Assembly (NCBI RefSeq): GCF_001894865.1
Contig: NZ_BCXA01000017.1
Span: forward strand, 1 to 64,000
Source: Rhodococcus maanshanensis NBRC 100610
GTDB taxonomy: Bacteria; Actinomycetota; Actinomycetes; Mycobacteriales; Mycobacteriaceae
DNA length: 64,000 bases
Direction of reading: 5' to 3'
In this document: piece after piece, positions 54,904 to 64,000 of the stretch
How the letters are laid out: the number at the start of each line of letters is the position of its first letter
Position numbering within the stretch: the first letter of the stretch is position 1
Notes under the pieces: model-generated
What the model saw: the letters and a program-made list of their open reading frames with translations, nothing else
Database searches by the model: none
Told to the model about the DNA's origin: nothing
Made by a program: the position numbers and the translations under genes

Positions 54904-55323
54904 CTAGCCGCGGGCGAGCTCGGGGAACCAGAGCGCGATCTCCCGCTCGGCCGACTCGACGGAGTCGGAGCCGTGCACCAGGTTCTGCTGGCCGTCCAAC
55001 GCCAGATCGGCGCGGATGGAACCGGGGACGGCCTTCTCGACCGGGTCGGTGCCGCCCGCGAGCTGCCGGAACGCCGCGATCGCGCGCGGGCCCTCGAGCA
55101 CCGCTGCGACGAGGGGCCCGGACGTGATGAACTCGATCAGACCCGGGTAGAAGGGCCTGCCCAGGTGCTCGGCGTAATGCTGGCCGGCCAGCGCCTCGTC
55201 CGCGGACTTCATCTCGAGGGCCGTGATGGACAGCCCCTTGCGCTCGACACGGGAGAGGATCTCTCCTACGAATCGGCGCGCGACGCCATCGGGCTTGATC
55301 AGTACCAGGGTCCGCTCAGTCAC
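54904..55323 (-). CDS. ndk: Nucleoside diphosphate kinase
   Basis: 139 residues. Catalytic His in [16 protein letters not shown]; starts [12 protein letters not shown]. It transfers phosphate between nucleoside di- and triphosphates. GTG at 55323 follows TAAGCT by 7 bases, a leaderless promoter separating it from folC. Confidence 0.96.
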   Translation of the reverse strand: MTERTLVLIKPDGVARRFVGEILSRVERKGLSITALEMKSADEALAGQHYAEHLGRPFYPGLIEFITSGPLVAAVLEGPRAIAAFRQLAGGTDPVEKAVPGSIRADLALDGQQNLVHGSDSVESAEREIALWFPELARG

Positions 55324-55341
55324 GGCGGACAGCTTAAGGGG

Positions 55342-55776
55342 TCAGTCTCGCTGGCCCGGAAGCAGACCCTGTTCGATCCGCTCGGTGAGGTCCCGCTTGA
55401 GATACAGCAGGTAGGCCCACACGGCACTGAACAGCAGCCCCACCGCGCCGATGGCGGGGTGCACCGCGAAGCCGGCGATCAGTGCGGCCTGCAACGCGAA
55501 GTTGTACCCCATCGCCCACGGCTTGCCCTGGACACCGCCGCCGAGAACCATCAGCACCGCGAGTCCGACCAGGTAGAGGCCGGACAGCCAGGTGACGCCG
55601 CCACCGACGGTCGCCACCACCGGCAGCGCCAGCAGCACCACGATCGCCTCCAGGATCAGGGTGCCTGCGCACACCCCCCTGAAACCCTTCCACGGGTCGG
55701 TGACCGGCGGCCGGAAGCGCGGGGCGCCGCCTTCCGCGTCGCCCTCGGGTGTGCTCGATCCCTCAGGTGTACTCAC
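55342..55776 (-). CDS. DUF4233 membrane protein
   Basis: 144 residues. A polar Pro/Glu-rich N-terminus, then four hydrophobic segments; KGFRGVCAGTLILEAIVVLLALPVV is the DUF4233 start. Always found between folC and ndk in this group (Rv2446c). GTG start overlaps the folC stop (GTGA). Function unknown. Confidence 0.85.
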   Translation of the reverse strand: MSTPEGSSTPEGDAEGGAPRFRPPVTDPWKGFRGVCAGTLILEAIVVLLALPVVATVGGGVTWLSGLYLVGLAVLMVLGGGVQGKPWAMGYNFALQAALIAGFAVHPAIGAVGLLFSAVWAYLLYLKRDLTERIEQGLLPGQRD

Positions 55777-57205
55777 GCCGGGTCCTTTCCGAACAGGGTG
55801 CGGGCCGCGCCCGCGGTGACCACCGATCCGGTGACCACGACGCCCGCCCCCGATACTGCCTCACCGGGCTCGGCGACCTCCTCGGCCAGCCCGATGGCGG
55901 TCTCGAGCGCGTCAGGGAGCGTCTGCGCCACCACCACGCGTTCGTCGCCGAACCGGGCCACCGCCAGGTTGGCGAGTTCCTCGACATCCATGCCGCGCGG
56001 CGATCCGTTGTGCGTCACGACGATCTCGTCGAACACCGGTTCCAGCGCGGTCAGGATCCCGGCAACGTCCTTGTCCCCCATCACCGCGACGACGCCGACC
56101 AGCTTGCGGAAGTCGAACTCCGCGACGAGCGCGGCGGCCAGCGCCTTCGCCCCGTGCGGGTTGTGCGCGGCGTCCAGGAAGACCGTCGGCGCGCTGCGCA
56201 CCCGCTCGAGGCGTCCGGGGTTGGTCACCGAGGCGAAGCCCTCACGGATCGCGTCGACGTCGAGCTGGCGGTCCGCGCCTGCCCCGAAGAACGCTTCCAC
56301 CGCGGCGAGCGCGAGCGAGGCGTTGCGGGCCTGATGTTCGCCGTGCAGCGGCAGGAAGATGTCGCTGTAGACCCCGGACAGACCCTGCAGTTCCAGTTGC
56401 TGTCCGCCGATGGCGATCCGACGGGCCAGCACCTTGAACTCGGAGCCCTCGCGGGCCACCGCTGCGTCGGCCTCGACGGCCCGGCGCAGCAGGACCTCGG
56501 TCACCTCCGGGGTCTGCTCCGCGAGGATCGCGACGGTGTCGCGCGGCACCAGCGACTCGGGCGCCTTCTTGATGATCCCGGCCTTCTCGGCGGCGATCCC
56601 GGCGATGTCACTGCCGAGGAACTCGACGTGGTCGAGCCCGATGGGCGTGATCACCGCCACCTGGCCGTCGATGACATTCGTTGCGTCCCAACGGCCCCCG
56701 AGCCCGGTCTCCACGACCGCGACATCCACCGGCGCCTCGGCGAAGGCCGCGAACGCCATCGCGGTGAGCACCTCGAACTTGCTCATCGCGGGGCCACCCG
56801 CCGCCTGGGACTGCGTGTCGATCATCTCGATGTACGGCGCCAGCTCGCGGTAGGTGTCCACGTACAGGCGCGGCGAGATCGGCTTGCCGTCGATGCTGAT
56901 CCGCTCGGTGGCCAGCTGCAGATGCGGGCTGGTGGTCCGCCCGACCCGACGGTGCAGGCGGGTCATCAGCGCGTCGATCATCCGGGTGACCGAGGTCTTC
57001 CCGTTGGTGCCGGCGACGTGGATGGCCGGATAGCTCTGCTGCGGCGAGCCGAGCAGGTCCATCAGGGCCGCGATGCGGGCCGTGGAGGGCTCGATCTTGG
57101 TCTCGGGCCAACGCTTGTCGAGTTCTGCCTCGACGAGCGCTAGCTCGGCCAGATCGACGGGCGAGGGCTGCGATCCCCCGTCCCACCGCTCGGGTGTCTC
57201 GGCGT

Positions 57206-57209
<4 letters not shown>
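55773..57209 (-). CDS. folC: Folylpolyglutamate synthase / dihydrofolate synthase
   Basis: 478 residues. Mur-ligase type: ATP loop [14 protein letters not shown] near residue 66, [14 protein letters not shown], and a C-terminal domain with [14 protein letters not shown]. It adds glutamate to folates. GTG at 57209 overlaps the valS stop. The N-terminal 25 residues are extra relative to E. coli FolC. Confidence 0.94.
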
Positions 57210-59905
<2,696 letters not shown>

Positions 59906-59952
59906 CCGGTGATTCTAGAGAACCCGCGGGCTCCCCCGACACCGCCGTCCGG

Positions 59953-60564
59953 TCAGCGCGGCGCCCGCCACATCGCCCACAGCGTCGGGCCACCGTTCGG
60001 GATGACGATCTCGCCCGTCACCTCGAAGCCGAATCGCTCGTAATAGGGGACGTTGGACTCCTTGCTCGACTCCAGATAGGCGGGTGCGTGCTCCGCGTCG
60101 CACCGGGCCAAGCGGGAGTTCATCAGCGCTTTGCCGTGACCAGCGCCACGCGCCGAGGGGTCTGTACCGATGGTGCTGAGGTACCAGTGCGGCTCCTCCG
60201 GGTGTGCCTTCTCGACCGTCCCGGCGAACTCCGCCCCCACCATGATCCGGTTGCCGAAAGCGCGGATCAGTCCGGGTAGCGCGCGCAACTGGCTCAGCGC
60301 CGACTGCCGCCAGCGTCCCGGCGGGTCCCACATGGTGGCCCCGGCCACCGACCCGTCCGGCGCGAGCGCCACCTCGACGCCGCCGAGCGGGAAGTGATGG
60401 TGCCGGATGAGCGTCTCGAACAGCCGCGGCAGCCCGGCCCGGCGCGAGCCGATATCCGGCCACATCCATTCCATGACCGGGTCGTCCTCGAAGGCCGCGG
60501 CCAGCACGTCCCCGGCAGCGGCGACGTCGGAGCGGGTGGCGGGTCGAACCGTAACGGCGGCCAT
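59953..60564 (-). CDS. GNAT-family N-acetyltransferase
   Basis: 203 residues. RPATRSDVAAAGDVLAAAFEDDPVMEW at the start, the acetyl-CoA loop DPSARGAGHGKALM near residue 137, and late YLESSKESNVPYYERFGFEV. Similar proteins act on small amines or antibiotics; the substrate is unknown. TAGCGT lies 6 bases before the ATG. Confidence 0.85.
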   Translation of the reverse strand: MAAVTVRPATRSDVAAAGDVLAAAFEDDPVMEWMWPDIGSRRAGLPRLFETLIRHHHFPLGGVEVALAPDGSVAGATMWDPPGRWRQSALSQLRALPGLIRAFGNRIMVGAEFAGTVEKAHPEEPHWYLSTIGTDPSARGAGHGKALMNSRLARCDAEHAPAYLESSKESNVPYYERFGFEVTGEIVIPNGGPTLWAMWRAPR

Positions 60565-60620
60565 GCCGTGACGCTACCGCCCCGGACGGCGGCTGTCCGG
60601 CCGGTCCGTACGTTGTAGGC

Positions 60621-60947
60621 ATGACGGCGGCATGGATGTTCCTGGCGGTGGCCATCTGCGCGGAGGTACTCGCGACGAGTCTGCTGACCCGGACGGAGGG
60701 CTTCCGAAGGCCCGGCCCGACCGCGGTCGTCCTCGGCCTGTACGGCGTGGCGCTGTACTGCCTGTCGCTGACCCTGCGCAGCCTCGACGTCGGTGTGGCG
60801 TACGCCGTCTGGGCAGGTGTCGGCACCGCCGCGATCGCCGCCATCGGGATGCTGGTCCTGCGCGAACCCCGGTCCGCAGGCCGAATACTCGGCATCACCC
60901 TCGTGGTGGCCGGCGTGGTCGCGCTCAACCTGGGCGGTGTCGGATGA
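60621..60947 (+). CDS. SMR-family multidrug transporter subunit 1
   Basis: 108 residues, four helices. The essential membrane Glu is in AICAEVLATSLL; GVAYAVWAGVGTA is the SMR signature in helix 3. Overlaps the next SMR gene by ATGA. Such pairs (EbrAB, YkkCD) work as heterodimers that export cationic drugs or guanidinium-like compounds. TACGTT lies 6 bases before the ATG. Confidence 0.88.
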   Translation: MTAAWMFLAVAICAEVLATSLLTRTEGFRRPGPTAVVLGLYGVALYCLSLTLRSLDVGVAYAVWAGVGTAAIAAIGMLVLREPRSAGRILGITLVVAGVVALNLGGVG

Positions 60948-61285
60948 GCGACCGCAGGCGGGCGTGGGCCTTCCTCACCGCGGCGATCACCTGCGAGATC
61001 CTCGCCACGGTGTCCCTCGGCAGCACCGAGGAGTTCAGTCGGCCGTTGCCGACGATCGCCGTTCTGCTCGGCTACGCCATCTCGTTCGCCTGCCTGGCCC
61101 AGGCGCTGCGGTCGCTGCCGGTGAGCCTGGCGTACGCGCTCTGGTCCGGGATCGGGACCGCAACGGTCGCGATGATCGGCATCGCGTTCCTCGGCGAACA
61201 GGCATCGGCGGCGAAGTTCCTCGGGCTCGCGCTCATCATCGCGGGCGTGGTGATCCTGAACATGAAGCAGCCGGCGCCCGAGTAG
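60944..61285 (+). CDS. SMR-family multidrug transporter subunit 2
   Basis: 113 residues, four helices. Glu in AITCEILATVSLG and SLAYALWSGIGTATVAMIG; basic N-terminus SDRRRA and charged C-terminus give it the opposite charge bias expected in asymmetric pairs. ATG at 60944 overlaps the first gene stop. An open frame upstream is only a shadow of subunit 1. Confidence 0.88.
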   Translation: MSDRRRAWAFLTAAITCEILATVSLGSTEEFSRPLPTIAVLLGYAISFACLAQALRSLPVSLAYALWSGIGTATVAMIGIAFLGEQASAAKFLGLALIIAGVVILNMKQPAPE

Positions 61286-61297
61286 CGATCCGCCGCC

Positions 61298-62956
61298 CTA
61301 CCTCCGCGTGGGGAGCGTAAGGGCGTGCTGTCCGATCGCGTTGTGGATGTGCATGATCGCCCCGGCGAGCATCTCGTGACGCCAGAGTCCGGCGGTCTTG
61401 AGCTGGTGGTGCAGGACGCACAGGCACTGCAGGTTGGTGAGGATGGTCCAGCCACCGTGGATCGGGTTACCCCTGCTGAACGGGACGACGTGGTCGATCT
61501 GGCAGTCGGCGGCGGCGATCAGGCAGTCGGGATGGCGGCAGGTGCCATCCCGCAGCCGAACGGCGGCGGCGAGGAGGTCGCTGGGTCGGTAGGTCAAGGC
61601 CCCCGGTGGCGGCTGCGTGAATCCGCCGTGACCGTCCGGGAACGCTGCGACGAGCCGTGTGGGGTCGTTCTGGATGGTGCGACACAGGCCTTCGATGGCG
61701 TCGGCCGACGAGACGATCCCCGGCTGTGGAAGTCTGCGGGCGGGCAAGGCGATTGCGCCCGCGGACAGGGTCCGGCTCGCGCGCACCAGCAGGCCGGTTT
61801 CGAGAGTCGGCTCGGTCTCGGCGTCCGCGGCAGTGCGCGGGTCCGGCGGGCCGGTTGGATCTGGCGGGTCCGGTTCGTGCGCTTCGGGTGCCGCCCGGTC
61901 GCCGGCTGGCGAGTGGTCCGATTCCGCGTTGACCGACTCGGGCGCCACGCCTGACCCCTCGGCGGATTCGGTCATGCCGTCGGCGCCGTCAGTGCGATCG
62001 CCGTCGTCGCCGAACTCGTGTTGCAGGCGGTCGAGCGCCTGTGTGGCGCAGTCGATGATCGCCTGCCAGGTGGCGTCCCCGGCGATGACGCGGGCCTGCG
62101 CGGCATCGAGATATCCGTATCCCTCGAGATAGGCGGGATTGTCGGCGAGACCGAGCAGCGTCTCCAGCCCGCACGAGATCCTCAGATTGACCTGTGCGCC
62201 TTCGGGTTCACAGTTGCGGGTGGCCGCGCAATTCCGGTCGCCGCATTCGCAGGCCAGGACGCTCCCGCCGCGCATCAGCACCATGAACGCGTCCGCACAC
62301 CGGACATCGAGGGGGCGCGGATCGGCCCGGCACGCCGTCTTGGCAACCTTCACGATCAGGCCCGTGGCCGCCGCCAACTGAGTCGCCGTCAACGTCACCG
62401 ACAGCACACCCATCCCGTGAGGTAGGCGACGGGAGCGAACCTTGCGTTTGGCCTCGGCCTCGTCGCGGGAGCGTTGCGCCCAGGCGGCGTCGTCCTCGAT
62501 CAGCAACCTGTCGATCTCGATTCCGAGCGGGGTCGGTGCGAGCCGTCGTGCGGCGGAGAGGATGCCGGCGTCGAGGCGCAGCGCCGCAGCGGTGGCGGCC
62601 TTACGGGTGTGCTCGTCGATCACCCGGATCTTCGCCAGCGACACCTCCCCGGCGGCGAAGGCCTCCCGCAACTCGGGCATCCGCTCGAGGGTGAACCCGA
62701 GGCGCATCAGCGACGACACCGACCTGAAGGTGCTCGACAACGCCAGCGCGACCTCCGCGATCGCGGACCGCTCCGCTTGCTCGGTATCGAATCCGGCACC
62801 GGGAGCCCGATGGTCGAAGGTGCCACGAGAGCTGGTGTAGTCCATGATCTGCGCGATCAGCCGGGCCGCCGCCGCATTCTCGGCGCGCGAGGTCTCGGCG
62901 ATCGCGTCGAGCAGGCACCGTTCATGATCGGTCACCATCGAGTCAGCCAAGTCCAT
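61298..62956 (-). CDS. DUF222 / HNH endonuclease domain protein (13E12 repeat family)
   Basis: 552 residues. A DUF222 helical region to about residue 310, a Pro/Asp-rich linker with low conservation, and a C-terminal HNH nuclease motif: CRHPDCLIAAADCQIDHVVPFSRGN and NLQCLCVLHHQLK. The M. tuberculosis 13E12 family has this build, and several members are LexA-regulated. An SOS-box-like site lies 16 bases upstream. ATG 62956 is chosen over the GTG three bases before. Such genes often mark mobile or repeated regions. Confidence 0.86.
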   Translation of the reverse strand: MDLADSMVTDHERCLLDAIAETSRAENAAAARLIAQIMDYTSSRGTFDHRAPGAGFDTEQAERSAIAEVALALSSTFRSVSSLMRLGFTLERMPELREAFAAGEVSLAKIRVIDEHTRKAATAAALRLDAGILSAARRLAPTPLGIEIDRLLIEDDAAWAQRSRDEAEAKRKVRSRRLPHGMGVLSVTLTATQLAAATGLIVKVAKTACRADPRPLDVRCADAFMVLMRGGSVLACECGDRNCAATRNCEPEGAQVNLRISCGLETLLGLADNPAYLEGYGYLDAAQARVIAGDATWQAIIDCATQALDRLQHEFGDDGDRTDGADGMTESAEGSGVAPESVNAESDHSPAGDRAAPEAHEPDPPDPTGPPDPRTAADAETEPTLETGLLVRASRTLSAGAIALPARRLPQPGIVSSADAIEGLCRTIQNDPTRLVAAFPDGHGGFTQPPPGALTYRPSDLLAAAVRLRDGTCRHPDCLIAAADCQIDHVVPFSRGNPIHGGWTILTNLQCLCVLHHQLKTAGLWRHEMLAGAIMHIHNAIGQHALTLPTRR

Positions 62957-62971
62957 CACCCCCCGGGTTAA

Positions 62972-62987
62972 TAGAACATATGTACGA
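62972..62987 (-). promoter_or_regulatory. SOS box (LexA site) before the DUF222 gene
   Basis: On the minus strand TCGTACATATGTTCTA; it matches the mycobacterial TCGAAC-N4-GTTCGA pattern at all but two positions. It lies over the promoter region, 16 bases upstream of the start. Confidence 0.65.
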
Positions 62988-63334
62988 TTCTACTCGAGAA
63001 CGGCCCGCGCGCACGGGGTTTGAGGAACTCCGGACTGTTGGAATCGCATGATGGCGCCGACGCCTCGATAGCTTGGATACGACTTCCTCGGGACCCATGA
63101 CCGCAATCCGGTCATCATCGGTGGCGGCACGCCGTTCCTGCCGCCGGTCGCCGAAAGCGTGCCGCTCGACCCTGCTCGAGATCAGGACGTACGGCTCGCG
63201 CGCGATCTACGAGCGCTACCGGCGCGTTCGCCGTCACTGGGACTGACACCTCCAACGGTTCCGCTGCGCGGCCAACAGCGGAGAAAGGACGTCAACATCA
63301 TTGAGTTTTCGACTGGCTCGTAGATGCTGTAGGC
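62988..63334. other. Intergenic stretch with a gene remnant
   Basis: Apart from the reductase remnant, this stretch holds no intact gene that I can see. Its position between a 13E12-type gene and an IS suggests repeated rearrangement. Confidence 0.5.
63072..63246 (+). pseudogene. Remnant of a RibD-C/dihydrofolate reductase-like gene
   Basis: Frame one encodes NPVIIGGGTPFLPPVAE and then PLD; a one-base shift near 63171 leads to LLEIRTYGSRAIYERYRR and a stop at 63246. Together these match the C-terminal third of the dihydrofolate reductase family (GGGTPFLPP, then ETRTFGS-VIYERY). The N-terminal two thirds are missing: upstream in-frame is a stop at 63069. The broken gene lies between the DUF222 gene and an IS edge. 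Confidence 0.75.
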
Positions 63335-63712
63335 ATGACGAATCGGTTGGTTGGAATCACGATCGACTGCGCGGACCCCGCACGGCTGGCATCGTTCTGG
63401 AGCGCAATGCTCGACATTGCGGAGTCCGACGATCACGGTGACGACAGCGGATGGGCCACCGTGGGATCTCGCCTTGATGGCCAGCCGCGCCTGACCTTCC
63501 AACGAGTTCCAGAACCCAAAACCGGCAAGGTCCGCATTCACCTCGACGTTCAGGTCGAAGATATCGACGCAGGCCGCCACCGTGTCGAAAGCCTGGGCGG
63601 CCGCTGGGCCGGCGTGCGTCACGACTACGACGATGGAACCGTGATGGTGATGCACGATCCAGAGGATCACGAGTTCTGCATCGTTCAGTACTACAACTGC
63701 GATACCGGGTAA
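63335..63712 (+). CDS. VOC-family glyoxalase-like protein
   Basis: 125 residues. A single glyoxalase_6-type fold: VGITIDCADPARLASFWSAML at the start, RIHLDVQVEDIDAGRHRVESLGG in the middle and MHDPEDHEFCIVQ at the end with a metal or substrate site. Activity unknown. GATGCT lies 6 bases before the ATG. Base use is slightly less GC rich than in the core genes, fitting an accessory region. Confidence 0.82.
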   Translation: MTNRLVGITIDCADPARLASFWSAMLDIAESDDHGDDSGWATVGSRLDGQPRLTFQRVPEPKTGKVRIHLDVQVEDIDAGRHRVESLGGRWAGVRHDYDDGTVMVMHDPEDHEFCIVQYYNCDTG

Positions 63713-63744
63713 CCCCACGGATTGACGAAACACCAAAGGGAAAC

Positions 63745-64000
63745 GGACTCTTCCTCATTCAGAGTGCGTTGATTCGTTCCTGAAGCTGACCCGAGTGGAT
63801 CAATGACCGCACGATGTAGTGGTCGAGGCTACGGAAGCCGAGGGCGATGCCACGCAGGTGCTCGAGACGTCCGTTGATCGCCTCCACCGGACCGTTCGAC
63901 ACCCCGACATCGAAGTAGGCCAGGATCTCGGCGCGGCGTTTCCAAAGGCTGCGGCCGAGCTGCGCCAACTCCTCCAACCCCGGCCCAAGTCCATTTCGAA
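63745..64000 (-). mobile_element. Edge of an ISL3-family insertion sequence
   Basis: The transposase gene end at 63759 and the sequence GGACTCTTCC at 63745, which resembles ISL3 terminal repeats, suggest the element end lies near 63745. The rest runs past the window, so length, target duplication and state cannot be judged. Confidence 0.6.
63759..64000 (-). CDS. ISL3-family transposase, C-terminal part
   Basis: About 78 residues of the C-terminus are present. SNGPVEAINGRLEHLRGIA then GFRSLDHYIVRSLIHSG is the conserved end of DDE_Tnp_ISL3 proteins, with the last catalytic Glu in PVEAIN. The start lies beyond the window. No frameshift is seen in this part. Confidence 0.85.
   Translation of the reverse strand, partial: RNGLGPGLEELAQLGRSLWKRRAEILAYFDVGVSNGPVEAINGRLEHLRGIALGFRSLDHYIVRSLIHSGQLQERINAL

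Overview
The window is about 69% G+C by eye, uses many GTG starts, and carries SirA/CysH/SirB, RsfS, MoxR-VWA and ribonuclease E of actinobacterial type. The gene order from sirA through lepA, rpsT, holA, comEC/comEA, degV, octT, gpgP, rsfS, nadD, proA, proB, obg, rpmA, rplU, rne, ndk, folC and valS matches the Mycobacterium tuberculosis Rv2388-Rv2448 region. Together with ectABC and the general style this points to a Mycobacteriales chromosome, most likely Rhodococcus or a close relative. It is mostly core chromosome; only the last 3 kb looks like accessory DNA. No rRNA, tRNA or CRISPR array was seen.

Layout. 0.3-1.9 kb: a small secreted protein and hemW. 2.0-7.7 kb: an assimilatory sulfate-reduction operon (leader peptide, sirA, cysH, cysD, cysN, sirohydrochlorin chelatase) with overlapping start/stop codons. 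7.7-9.3 kb: an ECF42-type sigma factor with its DGPF/YCII partner. 9.4-13.5 kb: the sulfate ABC transporter subI-cysT-cysW-cysA, also preceded by a cysteine-rich leader peptide. 13.5-20.9 kb: tiny membrane proteins, GH15 trehalase, an IdeR-boxed iron-siderophore binding lipoprotein, a nitronate monooxygenase-like protein, lepA, a PemK-like protein and a DUF3224 protein. 21-31 kb: aquaporin, rpsT, a methyltransferase, holA, an AurF-like diiron protein with TetR, competence genes comEA/comEC, degV. 30-36.6 kb: octT/gpgP (methylglucose lipopolysaccharide pathway), rsfS, nadD, VWA/MoxR pair, proA. 36.6-42.3 kb: amino acid permease, DoxX protein with a divergent cysteine-rich regulator, ribokinase, RecQ-like helicase with a phosphoribosyltransferase-like C-terminus. 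42.4-44.6 kb: ectABC. 44.6-47.9 kb: small enzymes and a sirtuin. 47.9-59.9 kb: proB, obg, rpmA, rplU, rne, ndk, folC, valS. 60-64 kb: GNAT, paired SMR transporters, a DUF222/HNH protein with an SOS box, a broken reductase gene, a VOC protein and the edge of an ISL3-type insertion sequence.

The most informative signals are regulatory. Both halves of sulfur assimilation (uptake and reduction) start with a leaderless short ORF ending in cysteine codons (2029-2112 and 13376-13465 on the minus strand), which implies a shared cysteine-responsive attenuation regulon. A perfect CRP/GlxR-type palindrome lies upstream of ectA, an SOS-box-like site sits at the DUF222 gene, and an IdeR box precedes the iron lipoprotein. 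Two near-identical 46-bp palindromes act as terminators for two unrelated operons. Well over a dozen genes have a TANNNT hexamer 6-7 bases before the start codon and no leader, the signature of leaderless transcription.
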